This document shows, one piece after another, positions 36,201 to 45,400 of a stretch of 64,000 nucleotides of DNA (its first letter is position 1; each line of letters starts with the position of its first letter). The translations under genes were made by a program, and so were the position numbers. A model generated the notes under the pieces. That model was not told where the DNA came from and searched no databases. It saw only the letters and a list, made by a program, of their open reading frames with translations. The stretch is from contig CM048552.1 in the NCBI GenBank assembly GCA_026413225.1, positions 56,869,001 to 56,933,000 on the forward strand, read 5' to 3'. This stretch comes from Otis tarda. Its lineage: Eukaryota; Chordata; Aves; Otidiformes; Otididae.

Positions 36201-38605
36201 AAATCCATGGCCCACTCGCACCTTGTGTGCACTGTGCAGCTCTGGTCCATCCTGCTATTTCTGGTAGAACTGGAAAAAGGTCCAGGAAAGGGACAAAAGG
36301 GTGGTCAGAGGTGAGGTGGTATCTGTACGAGCAATGAGTTTGCTGGAACCTGGAAAAGAGGTGATTAGAGAGATGTTAGAAGTCTACACTCACTGTGCCT
36401 CCAGAAGTTTGGATTGGAGCTGATTATTTGGTGGACCCTGTTCTTGTATTGGAAGAGAAAGAAAGCTGATTCCTGCCAGCTTCAAAACAAAAAGTTGTGG
36501 TTCTTCACACAGCCAGTAGTAAACATGTGGAACTCCTCCACAGAAGATGACGTGGATTCTTAAAGCTTACAGGAGTTCAAGGAGAGATTGGACAACTACA
36601 TGGAAGAGAGGTCCACTGAGGGTTACGAACAATTAGAAACCACATCCAGATCAGGAAGTTCGCTGAGCTGCAAGAAGGAGGAAGCTGGGCTAATGTCAGT
36701 GAAAGTGGCAGACATGCTTGCCCTGTTCTTTCTTCTCCATAGCTGTCTACTTCTGGCCACTGCTTAAGATAGGCTACTGAACTAGGAGGACCTGTGGTCT
36801 GAGCTGACCTTCCATAGCTCCACCTATTTTTTAGGTGTGTATTCTTACTCTTCTTCAGCAGGCTCTGTGGCTTGCTACCTCTTGCTTGGAGAAGCAGCCA
36901 GAGAAGAGATACACGAGCATTTCCTCTGGTAAAATAGGGATGGGGTCTCCTTGGTGGCCAAAGCACTGCAACTGGCAGGCTCTGTTTTCATTACACAGCT
37001 CTGTATGCCGTCCTGGTCCAGCACACTGCTGCTGGAAGGCTATGGCGGCTCCATGGTGGGACCGGAGGGGTTGGATGATGTTCAACAACCAACTCTTCTC
37101 TGCTCCCTCCAGCTGAGTTCTCGACATACCTCAACTTCTGCCGCTCGCTGAGGTTTGATGATAAACCGGACTACTCATACCTGCGGCAGCTCTTCCGCAA
37201 CCTCTTCCACCGCCAAGGCTTCTCCTATGACTACGTCTTTGACTGGAACATGCTTAAATTTGTGAGTGTGTGCGGGGGAAAAGGGCTGGAGGGGTGGGGG
37301 GGAACTGGAAACGGCCTGTCATTTGAACTTACCCCTGGGGAGCAATTTGACAAAGGGGACCAGGTAGTGTGAAAAGAGGCAGAGTTATTTAGCAATGTTA
37401 ACCAGGGGTTATAGCTTCTGTTGTATTAGTGAATGTGTCTGATGGAGCATGTGTGTCAATAGACCTATAGCTATAGGTAGATAGAGGTAATTTTTGAGGA
37501 GAGAATTAGATTTAGAGGTGGGACACATGCTGATTGCAATAACAGGTGTAATACCTTATGCTCTCTTCCCTGTTTCTTCATGAAAGAGAATGGCATGAGA
37601 GTGGAGTGGAAGATGATGAGGGGAGAACAGGTTTTGAGGATGAAGCTCTGCTTCCGTAGTGTGAAGGAGCACCGTGTGTTTTCTGTCTGGGGCTGCTGCC
37701 ATCTCTCCTGCCTGACAGCCGTGCATGGCGTGGGGGGTTTCTCTCCTCCTCAGGGAGCAGCCCGGAACCCTGAGGATATGGATCGGGAGCGGCGAGAGCA
37801 TGAGCGAGAAGAGAGGATGGGGCAACTTCGGGGATCAGCCACGCGAGCGCTGCCTCCCGGCCCCCCTGCTGGAGCCACTGCCAACCGTCTTCGCAATGTC
37901 ACTGAGCCCATGGCCTCCACCCCCACCTCCCGAATCCAACAGTCCGGTGAGTGGAGTGGGAGAGCTGGGGAAGGATGCCACCCCCTGTTGTTGGCTGGAA
38001 ACTGAAACAATTGACTGGTGTTCTTGCCTTGTGTTTCTCTGCCTTGACAGGAAACACGTCCCCCAGAGCAATCTCAAGAGTGGACAGGGAGCGGAAGGTC
38101 AGCATGAGGTTACACAGAGGAGCTCCTGCCAATGTCTCCTCCTCTGACCTCACAGGGCGGCAAGAAGTGTCACGGATTTCAGCATCACAGGTGAGTCCCC
38201 GCTGCAATGTTCGTGGCCTTGGCCTGCGTGTCCCAGAAGGACTAAGGGCCCCGTGGTGGTTTTTACCTGATCTGCTGGAACTGGCGTGCGCCTGAAGCTT
38301 CTACAGTGTGGTGAGGGGAGTGGTACCAGGTTGTGCCTTGGCTCTGTAGTTACGTGTTTGCTGGAGGCCATGCCCAGTACTGTCTTCTTAGCTCCGCTTT
38401 GCTTGGAGTAAGCCTTCATCTAGTTGTCTTCCAGACCACAGTGGTTTGGAGAAGTTGGAAGCTCTTGGGAGGGAGAATGTCCTGAGAGAAAGACAGAACC
38501 TCTTTGTTTTTGTGTCCATCATGCCTTTTTCTTCCTCTCCATCCCTTACCTATTCTTCCTCTTCTTTTGTAGACAAGTGTGCCATTTGATCACCTTGGGA
38601 AGTGA
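21168..38605 (+). CDS. CSNK1E: Casein kinase 1 epsilon (complete, nine coding exons)
   Basis: This is a Ser/Thr protein kinase that acts in cytoplasm and nucleus. The family phosphorylates PER proteins in the circadian clock and Dishevelled in Wnt signalling. Coding exons are 21168-21243, 27189-27299, 27462-27610, 28295-28523, 35441-35611, 37113-37261, 37754-37946, 38051-38190 and 38573-38605. They sum to 1,251 bases, i.e. 416 residues plus stop, the same length as mammalian CK1 epsilon. All junctions are GT-AG and keep frame. The kinase domain spans about 9-277, with Gly-rich loop [12 protein letters not shown] 15-26, Lys38 in VAIK, catalytic HRDVKPDN 126-133 (Asp128), DFG 149-151 and basic TKRQKYER 220-227. 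The regulatory, autophosphorylated tail is about 294-416 and ends in [10 protein letters not shown]. That tail separates it from the paralogue CSNK1D. The start ATG sits in an ACCATGG Kozak context. Confidence 0.98.
21244..27188 (+). other. CSNK1E: CSNK1E intron 2
   Basis: A 5.9-kb intron. It contains an old antisense CR1 relic (about 25,490-25,760). A second, weaker CR1-like patch may lie at about 22,560-22,760 (GATGATGAATGATGG and CCCTGTGGCCCTCCAGCCAGTTA words). Otherwise unique-looking sequence. Confidence 0.6.
25490..25760 (-). mobile_element. Old CR1-like LINE fragment
   Basis: Plus-strand words such as AAATATTTGCAGACTGTTGTC, ATGTCCC, ACATATTTAGCTCTTTTAATC and CCTCTAGGCCCAGATCGTTTT follow the antisense of the 3' part of an older CR1 subfamily. 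Divergence is much greater than in the 29.3-kb or 46.2-kb copies. Confidence 0.6.
27189..27299 (+). CDS. CSNK1E: CSNK1E exon 3 (residues 26-63)
   Basis: Flanked by ATGCAG and GTGAGA. It encodes [20 protein letters not shown], including the ATP-binding Lys38, and ends KFYKMMQGG plus the first base of Val63. Confidence 0.97.
27462..27610 (+). CDS. CSNK1E: CSNK1E exon 4 (residues 63-112)
   Basis: Only 162 bases separate it from exon 3. The acceptor is TTTCCCCAG and the donor ATG|GTGAGT. It encodes [20 protein letters not shown], the hinge region [10 protein letters not shown], and [10 protein letters not shown]. Confidence 0.97.
28295..28523 (+). CDS. CSNK1E: CSNK1E exon 5 (catalytic loop and activation segment, residues 113-189)
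   Basis: It carries [10 protein letters not shown] (Asp128), [10 protein letters not shown] (Asp149) and [13 protein letters not shown]. Arg178, the residue altered in the hamster tau mutant of this kinase, is the normal Arg here. It ends after the first base of Glu189 at GTGAGC. Confidence 0.98.
28524..35440 (+). other. CSNK1E: CSNK1E intron 5
   Basis: The longest intron of the gene, 6.9 kb. It holds a well-preserved sense-oriented CR1 (29,260-29,667), an A/C-rich patch after it (about 29,702-29,730), and GT/T-rich low-complexity stretches at about 32,303-32,346 and 34,580-34,660. No extra exon was recognised. Confidence 0.65.
29260..29667 (+). mobile_element. CR1 LINE, 3'-end copy
   Basis: Sense-strand CR1 tail: ATGATCAGAGAGCTGGAGCA, CTCTCCTATGAAGACAGGCT, GGCTCCGGGGAGACCTTATA, then GGTTGCCCAGAGAGGTGGTGG and GATGCCCCATCCCTGGAAAT, ending GACCTTTAAAGGTCCCTTCC and TATGATTCT. 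It is truncated on the 5' side within the end of ORF2. An 80-codon open stretch at 29,262-29,504 is residual ORF2 C-terminus, not a gene. Confidence 0.95.
35441..35611 (+). CDS. CSNK1E: CSNK1E exon 6 (residues 189-246)
   Basis: The acceptor is CCTCCCACAG and the donor CCTT|GTAAGT. It encodes [20 protein letters not shown], the CK1-typical [20 protein letters not shown] (basic nuclear-localisation-like stretch), and [12 protein letters not shown]. Confidence 0.97.
35612..37112 (+). other. CSNK1E: CSNK1E intron 6
   Basis: A 1.5-kb intron, about a third of which is an old sense-oriented CR1 relic (36,270-36,813). The acceptor is CTGCTCCCTCCAG. Confidence 0.65.
36270..36813 (+). mobile_element. 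Old CR1 LINE relic
   Basis: It matches the 3' part of an older CR1 lineage shared with turtles and crocodilians: TGTGGAACTCCTCCACAGAAG, TTCAAGGAGAGATTGGACAA, TACATGGAAGAGAGGTCCA, then CTTCTGGCCACTGC, GATAGGCTACTGAACTAGGA and GGACCTGTGGTCTGAGCTGA near the end. It lacks the ATTCTATG tail of the younger avian subfamilies. Divergence is high. Confidence 0.75.
37113..37261 (+). CDS. CSNK1E: CSNK1E exon 7 (end of kinase domain, residues 246-295)
   Basis: It encodes [37 protein letters not shown] and [13 protein letters not shown], closing the C-lobe of the CK1 fold. The donor is TTT|GTGAGT. Confidence 0.98.
37262..37753 (+). other. CSNK1E: CSNK1E intron 7
   Basis: A 492-base intron with a GTGAGT donor and a TCTCCTCCTCAG acceptor. 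No repeat or other feature was recognised. Confidence 0.7.
37754..37946 (+). CDS. CSNK1E: CSNK1E exon 8 (start of regulatory tail, residues 296-360)
   Basis: It encodes [20 protein letters not shown], a highly charged stretch, then [20 protein letters not shown], and [21 protein letters not shown]. The tail region differs from the kinase domain in being Pro, Ser and Thr rich. Only 104 bases separate it from exon 9. Confidence 0.96.
38051..38190 (+). CDS. CSNK1E: CSNK1E exon 9 (regulatory tail, residues 360-406)
   Basis: It encodes [20 protein letters not shown] and [20 protein letters not shown], then SRISASQ, the Ser-rich inhibitory tail whose autophosphorylation lowers kinase activity in this family. 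The donor is CAG|GTGAGT. If the following intron were retained the frame would stay open to a TGA at 38,293-38,295. Confidence 0.97.
38191..38572 (+). other. CSNK1E: CSNK1E intron 9
   Basis: A 382-base intron with a GTGAGT donor and a CTTCTTTTGTAG acceptor. Its first 34 codons are open in the frame of exon 9, so retention would extend the tail rather than cut it at once. No repeat was recognised. Confidence 0.7.
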
Positions 38606-38638
38606 GGAGCAATTGCCACTGGACCAGTGTTTGCTTAG
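38573..38638 (+). CDS. CSNK1E: CSNK1E exon 10 (residues 407-416, stop, start of 3' UTR)
   Basis: Ten codons, [10 protein letters not shown], then TGA at 38,603-38,605. The exon continues for 33 untranslated bases to a GCTTAG|GTGAGC donor, so the 3' UTR is split by an intron. Confidence 0.93.
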
Positions 38639-39187
38639 GTGAGCCTGTCCCCGTGTCTGGGAACCCCAAGGAGGGGATTGCTGGTGTTAGGGATTACGTT
38701 AAGGCTTTGACATTGCTGGGGCGGGGGTGGGAGGATTGGTACTTTTTCTTTTCTTTTGCATTACTTTGAGATGGTTTTTTGCTTCGGAGGGAAGAGTAAG
38801 GTTGGCTGCCGAAGCCTTGGGGGGATGGATTATCTTGGGTGCGAAGATAGCTTCCATTTCTCCGGGAGGGTGGAGAAGGTGCTGGGCTGGGGAGGTGTTT
38901 CGTTAGTTCCTAATGAATGCTTTTCTGGCAGTGTGATAGTGTTGGGGAGGAGGGCGCTGAGCACGTAATCAAGTGTGTGAGACTTTGCACAGCTAGCGAG
39001 CGCCTTTTCTAGGGGAAACAACAGTAGCTGGACAAGGTAACTCTGAGGGGTGGCAGGAGTGTAGGAGAAAAGGGCTGATTTGATTTGTTATGCTGCAGTT
39101 GGCATTGTAAATTGCTGGGAAGAGCCTTCTCTCCTAATGTCCTCTTCCCTTTTTCTCTTTTGTTTTTTTTTTTTTTTCCCTTTCCAG

Positions 39188-40735
39188 TGTCTTCACTGTA
39201 TTTTTCTTTTAAAAAATGAAAAACCCCAAAAACAAACAAAAAACTAAAAAAGACAAAAAACAACAACAAAAATAAACCCCGACAGAATTTCTTTTTGCCA
39301 ACGATGAGGAGTCGAGCTGTACCCCTGCACTGGCGTGAGCCATTTCCAAGAGGGCCGCCTGCGTCCCCCAGCGTGAGCTCCTCTGAGAAGCTGACGATGC
39401 AGGAGCCGTGCAGGAACACCTTGCTGCCCCCCCAGCCCCACCCTGGCCCTACCACTGCCCCCACTGGCTACCCCCTGCTCCCCCTCCTGACTCTCTGCTC
39501 CTGGTTTTGGTTTCTCTTTTTTCTTTTTCCTTGGATGTAGTCTCCTGCTTTTTTTTTTTTTTTTCCTTCCCCTTAAATTCTCAAATCATATGGTTTCTAG
39601 CCATATAAATTTTAACTTTGCTCTCCTTTTTTTTTTTCTGAGGGCAAAGGATAGTGGGGGGGTTGGGTTTTTTTTTCCTGTGTTTTTCCAGGAGCCTTCT
39701 GGGCCAGGAGGGAATCAGATTCCAGCCACACTTGATGGTAAAAGTCTGATTTTTATTATTATACCAGAATTTATTTTCTCAAGCATTAAATGAATTTTAA
39801 GCTGTGAGGGGAATTGTGGCAATGGCCTAATCATTGACTCGGGCTTCCTTTCCTTGGGTGGCTTCTCTGCGTATTTTTTTTGGCTGTCGGGAGCAAGTGC
39901 CAGACTTCCTGGTTCGAGCGGTCCTCACGCGCCGAGGGATCTCTGTGGAAAGGTACCTTGTCCCATGGAGGATGGGAAGGCTGGAGCTGATATACAGGGA
40001 GATGAGAACCCACTTCCCATCCCTGCAGCGGGGTCTTTTTTTTTTTGTCTGGCTGTGCGTGTTTTTCTATTTTTTTTTTTGTTTGTTTGTTTTTTTAATT
40101 AAAACTTGTTTTAATTCCTGCGGAGAGAGTGTGGGACTTGAGGAGAAGAGAGAGGCGCACAGAAACTGGAGTTCGGTGTTCTTTCGGAGCGATGGCTCTT
40201 ACTCTCTCCTTCCCTCATGCAACCCCAAGTTAAGATCCACCGTACATGCACAACCCCTTCCTGCCCTCTCCAACCCGTCTCCCTCCCTCCCCCCCCCAAC
40301 TTTAGTTGTTTTTAAATATAATTTAGGAATACTCAAGCTGCTTTGTGGCGCTTGGGGCTTTGAAACACAATGATCACCACTGCGACCTATGGCCTGTAGC
40401 AGACACACTGTCACTGTAGTGTGGAGCCGATGGGTTGTTGGCAGGGCGGGGAGGGTGGGGTTAGTCTTTGTTTTGTTTGTTTTTATCCTTTCTATTTAAC
40501 ACTTTTTTTTCCTCCCTATTTTTTTTCCTAATTTATTTACCCCTCTTACTGTCTCTCTCTTTTTTTTAATTAAAGAGCAAAACTTTTTATTACTTTGTAA
40601 TTTAAAAAAACAAAAAAAAACCTGAAGAACTTTGGGGGGGGATTTTGTACTTTTTTCCTGTGTAAATATTGGACTTTTTTGAGCTTTATCGTGGTTGTTA
40701 ATTTGAAGTAATAAAGTAGAAAATGATAAAGTGAC
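39188..40735 (+). other. CSNK1E: CSNK1E terminal 3'-UTR exon
   Basis: The acceptor at 39,187 follows a very long T-tract (TTTCCCTTTCCAG). The exon opens TGTCTTCACTGTATTTTTC and soon runs into an A-rich stretch (39,210-39,278) containing AATAAA at 39,271-39,276. ATTAAA occurs at 39,785-39,790. The best end signal is AATAAA at 40,710-40,715, preceded by T-rich sequence and followed by a cleavage region near 40,730-40,740. Several long T-runs make the UTR low in complexity. Confidence 0.8.
40710..40715 (+). terminator. CSNK1E: CSNK1E polyadenylation signal AATAAA
   Basis: Canonical hexamer in GAAGTAATAAAGTAG. A T/G-rich downstream region starts within 35 bases (CATCTGTCATTTCTTCC). It lies at the end of a T-rich UTR. 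Confidence 0.8.
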
Positions 40736-40739
40736 ACCA

Positions 40740-42149
40740 GCATCTGTCATTTCTTCCTTCCTTGGCATCCTTGCCGGGAGTGACATCTTACGCACAGGAA
40801 GTGCTGTCTTGTGGCCGAACCCATTCCCGAGTTCCAGGAACGAGTTTGATCAGAATTACTGGAAAAAAGGCACAGGGCTGGAGCACCTAAAAATAAATCT
40901 GAGCTGATCTCTGCAGTTGCAGCCTTGGAACAGCGAGAGCTATGTGAAATCCGATTCAGGATCTCTCGGTTCCTGGATTCGAGCCTCTGGCGTCCCGCGT
41001 GTCTGGGCCTTTAGGAGGAGCGGCGTGGGACCTTTCCACGCTGTTTGCTTTGGGTGTGCACGGAGCTCGACAGAGGTGGACCCTGGGTTTTGTATTTTCT
41101 TGCCTTTCCCCCCCCCCCCCCTCCCCTCAAATCACAGAGGGAGGGGAAGGAGAGGGGTCAGAGCAGCAGCCCTAAGCACCTGACAGCAGCTCTGTGCCTG
41201 ACGCAAACATGCTGAGCTCCCTGTCAAGTGTCACCTGCTCCTTTGGTGTCTGCCGTGGTGTGGTTGGTCTGGCTTTCTCCTCCTTTGGTTGCCTGACCTG
41301 CCTGGCAGTAAATTACTAAATTTTAATACTGATTTGTGTCTGAATCACTGTTCCTCTAGTTACTCCCTTGCATTACCCAGATGAGAGGGCTATTTCTTGC
41401 CGGGTGTGTAAGACTCTCAAAATTGATTTTCAGAAACACCTGCTGGGAATAAATGATGGATCTTGGTGAGTTTGCGTGTTCCTTCTATGTCTGTTCTCTG
41501 CCAGCTGAGTGGGAAGAGCTGCTCCTTCCTTTGCCTGCTGCGTGGGGCTTCCCGTACCTCGGATGAGAGAAGAAGAGTAGGAGGGAAGGGAAGAGGAGGG
41601 TAGTTCAGGGGTATGGGGTGTTGTCCTGTTGCCTCTACCTCGCGTTGGTCCTGCCTCCATTTTGAGTGTGGTTTTGAGGGATCAGAATGAAACTGGACCT
41701 TTTTCCCCTTCTAAATCCTGTTCCCTGTGAGAAAGAGGAACCTATGTGGAAGGCAGCACCCCCCTTCTTATGGTGCCTTTGCTCCACCGACTGCGTGGTC
41801 TCACTGTGGTGCGGTGGACCCCATGGGAGAAGTTGCGGCATTTCGGGTAGGAGCTCTGTTTAGGGACAGGAGGGTGATGCACCACCATTTTGGGAGATGT
41901 GGGGGAGCAGGACCGTGGCTGCATCTGTGCCTCAAAAGAAGAGAGCCCTCCACAGAAGCTGGAGGAAGTCTGATCTGGCGTGGGACATCACCTCTGCAAT
42001 TTGCTTGCATATTGAAGGTTTTTAGGGCTTATTTTTGAGTTTTTTGTTGGTTTTTTTTTTTTTAAAGTTTTTTTTTCTTTAGATTGAAAATTCCTTGTTC
42101 TGGCTTGAGTACAGGTACAACTTTGGTTTCCAACACCTACATCTATGGT
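40740..42149. other. Intergenic gap between CSNK1E and TMEM184B
   Basis: About 1.4 kb. It contains a C homopolymer-rich run (about 41,106-41,124) and T-runs at about 42,050-42,080. No exon or repeat family was recognised. The gap is short enough for the CSNK1E 3' end and the TMEM184B promoter to influence one another. Confidence 0.55.
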
Positions 42150-42480
42150 TTCTTCCTCGGAATTTTCGGGCCGCCCGCTCCCCTCAGGGCGCGGCGCCGC
42201 CCCTTTAAGAGCCGGCCGATTACGTCACCCTGCTCCCTCGCCGCCCCGCCCGCGCGGCGGAGTGGGCGGGGCGAGCGGCGCGGTGCGCAGGCGCGGAGGG
42301 CCGGGGTTGGGCCCGGCGTCGCCATGGGCTCCTGAGGCCCCCAGCGCCCCCGCGCCGGTGCCGGCGCCCGCGGGGCAGCGGGGCAGGGCCCCACCCGACC
42401 CCTCCTCACCCCGACGGGCTGGGCCGAGCAGAGCCCAGCCCCGCCCGCCTGCCGGGAGGTAAGACGTGGCGGGGGCAGGG
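42150..42480 (+). promoter_or_regulatory. TMEM184B: TMEM184B CpG-island promoter
   Basis: Very CpG-dense, with no TATA box at the expected place. Elements seen are a CRE-like TTACGTCA (42,220-42,227), a GC box GGGCGGGGC (42,264-42,272) and an NRF-1-like TGCGCAGGCGC (42,284-42,294). This combination is typical of housekeeping promoters. The start site is probably about 42,280-42,320. Confidence 0.75.
42290..42458 (+). other. TMEM184B: Predicted non-coding exon 1 of TMEM184B
   Basis: It ends at a strong donor, GGGAG|GTAAGA (42,458/42,459). It includes a minimal upstream ORF, ATG GGC TCC TGA (42,324-42,335), in a good context (GCCATGG). The 5' edge is set by the NRF-1-like site and is approximate. 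Confidence 0.6.
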
Positions 42481-45400
42481 TGGCCGGGGAGCCGGGGCGG
42501 GCCTGAGGGGCCGCGTTGGCGGTGGGGGTGCACGGTGGGACCCCCGCAAACTCACCGCCCCCCCCCCCGCATCGCCCCCATGTGGCCGCCACTTTCCCTC
42601 CTACTCCACCTCCACCCCGCTTAATCCGTCTTCCTCCCGTTCTACTGCCTGGCCTGCAGGATCCCCCCGGTGCGGCCCCCCAGCTCTCTTCCCTGTGACC
42701 CCCCGGCGCGGCCCTCGCCGTTCCCTCTCCACGCAGCCCCCGCAGCCTGCACCCACCCGCACATTCCCCTCGCGTGGCCTCCATGTCTCCCCCTCCCCCC
42801 CCCGCCTCCCCACAAGCTGCCAGTGCGGCCCCCCACTTCCCCCCCCCCCGATGCAGCCCACCCAGTCTCCCCCTGCCCGCACACACGGGTTGCTCCAGCG
42901 CAGCCCCCGCGTTCCCCGGGTGCTGTCCTGCTGCTCGGTGGCACTGGGTGGGTGCCACTCTCTGCAAGGGTGTGTTTGTCCCCAGGCAGGCAGCCTGCAG
43001 CACAGCAGACCCTAGCAGGGTGGTGGGCACCAGGGTTGTGTTTGCGGTGCCTCCTCTGATTTGGGCTGGGTGGGCTGCCGGCCACCCTGTGTGTGTGAGC
43101 GCGAGTGTTGCTGTGCCTGTGCGCTCCCGTATCGCAAGGCGAGTTATGATCGGTCTTGTTTGGATGCCCACGCTAACTTGAAATTTCCGTTGCTCCGTGA
43201 GGGCTAATTCAGTTTTGGCTACTGCAGCGTGTTGTGGAAGGAGGGCTTTGGAAAAATGTGTGCGTGACTGGGTCCCGATGAATTGTGATCCAGGAAAGGG
43301 ACTGGAGTGGTGTCAGGGAGAGCTCTGTGAAAGCTGCCTGGAACACCACGAAGCTGTCAAGAGTGGGAGGAGGAGGAGTGGGAAATCTAGAGGAAATACT
43401 GAAGGTGGTCCCTCCGTACAGAAAGTTTGAAACCATTCTTGCCGTATAAGGAGCTTGAACAGGAGTAATTATTGAAGACATAGACAGACTTCCCCAGAGA
43501 GAAGATTGTTTACCTCTGTTGAAGAGAGACATTGAAGGCATTAATCAATAATAAAGTGAAGGCTAACAGGATTAATAGAAATATCTATTTCCTGTCTTGC
43601 AAGAAAAAGACAACAATCAATGAAAATGTAATAAAGCATACATCTCACTAACAAAGACTTGGCTTTTTTAAGACAATAGTTAACTGTTCCATTGAACTTG
43701 TGATGCTGGAAGTTACTCTTGAGTCTAAGAGTTTAGCAACCTCCCTAAAAGGAATCAGAGATTTATCTAGAAATGTTAACGTTGTTCAGGTTTCTAATAC
43801 TAAAGGTTTGTGTTTGCGTGGTACTTTTGGAAAAAAATAAACTCTCGTGCTTTTAGGATGTTGGCTAAGTACTAAACAACAGGGCTTTAGGGAGAGCTTT
43901 TTTTAATGGTGAAGGTATTCTACAAAGGCCTAGTTCAGGCTTTTTTTCACCATTGTCCCCAAGAAAATGGGCTTCGAATATGCTCTGGTTTAGTGGAGCA
44001 GTTTTTCAGTCCTTAATGCCATCATTGTTATGGTTGTGCTGTAAAGTTTAAGTGGCATGTGTGCAGCAGGTGGCTGCTTCTGCCTCTGGAGCTGAAGTGA
44101 TTCAGTCTCGCTGTAAAATGATTGGGAAAGCATTGCTACTGAAGTCAGCGTTTCTTACAGTTTGGTGATGTGGGAAGATGTTTTTCTGAGTGCTGAACGA
44201 GTTGTGTTTTGGAAATGTGGGGCAAAGGGAAGAATGCCTCCCAATCACTCCGGCATCTTTTGTACTTTTATTTGTCTGTCTCCTTGGGACACGTGGCAAT
44301 TAGAAGGGGAAGGTTCTTAGACATGCGTAAGCTGATCAGAAAATAAAGTTCAGTGTGACTGGCTGGTTTGGCATAACAAAAACATTCTGAGCTGGCTGGT
44401 TTCTAACAATTTGACAGAATCCAGCTAGAAATCTGGCTTGTTCTCTGTCAGCTTGTTTGCCTGGGAGTAGGCTGGGAGATGAGCTTTTGCGGTTTGCAGT
44501 TGTGGGATTAGGGTTCTTTTTTTCTCGTGGATAAAGGAAGGTTGTTTTGTTTTTTTTTTCCCAGTTTGTAGTTAAAATAACTTTTAAAACATCTTTTCCC
44601 TCTCCTAAAAATGTCAGTCCCTTTCTGTATCCAGTCCTACTGCGGAATAAATTAAATAATTAAAGCACCTAATAATCATGTTTTGTCCCAAGACAACAGC
44701 CTTTTAATTTCCGTGTGATGGAACTTACCCTTCATCTCTCCTCCCCTCCTGTTTTTCGGTCTGTGTTTAATTGGCTTATGTTTGCAGCAGTGGAGATGAG
44801 CTCTTGCCTGCTCCTTCTAGCAGAAGCGCCTGTTTCATTTTCCATCTTGCAGCAATGGCTGGTGGGAGCCGTGAATTCCTTGGGAGACGTTTGTTATATG
44901 GTCCTAGCTGCTTCAAGAGTCCAGTGTTGCGTTGTTCTAAGTGTTGAAGCGTGAGGTAAAACACAAAGTTGCGAATCAGACTTGTTGATTCTGAAGGGCT
45001 GCTAGTTTTCACAGGGTTTTCAGGCTAAAATGGAGGAAACCGAAGTTACAAAGCAGCGATGAATGTGCAGGTTGGGCTGTCTGCAGAATCAAGAGAACAG
45101 TACAGCCTCAGAGAGAAATTGCACTTAACCTTTGTACGGTAGAGCTTTCCTAGTGCATGGCTGCTGCCAGCTATCCGCGTAACAAAGCTGCTGTGTGTTA
45201 TTGAACAGCCAGGGCTGGGGGCAGAAGCTTTTCTCTGTTTTAGAGCTTGTGATTGATTGCACTCGCTGAGGCCCTGGAAAATTGAGGTGTTGTAGAGAAT
45301 AGCATCGTGTTTGGGTTTTGTGCGCTGACTTGCCCATCTGTTCGCTTGAAGCAGTGCATGTGTTGTGTGCTGTTCTCACTTCTTCACAAACTCTTTGGGG

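Noticed and set aside
21168-38605. CSNK1D (casein kinase 1 delta) as the identity
   Set aside because: The kinase domains are nearly identical, but the tail ending [10 protein letters not shown], the 416-residue length and the TMEM184B neighbour fit CSNK1E.
42143-43171. 342-codon minus-strand open frame
   Set aside because: It lies in the GC-rich TMEM184B CpG island, is a Gly/Ala/Arg/Pro string, overlaps other open frames on both strands and has no domain. Stop codons are rare in such DNA.
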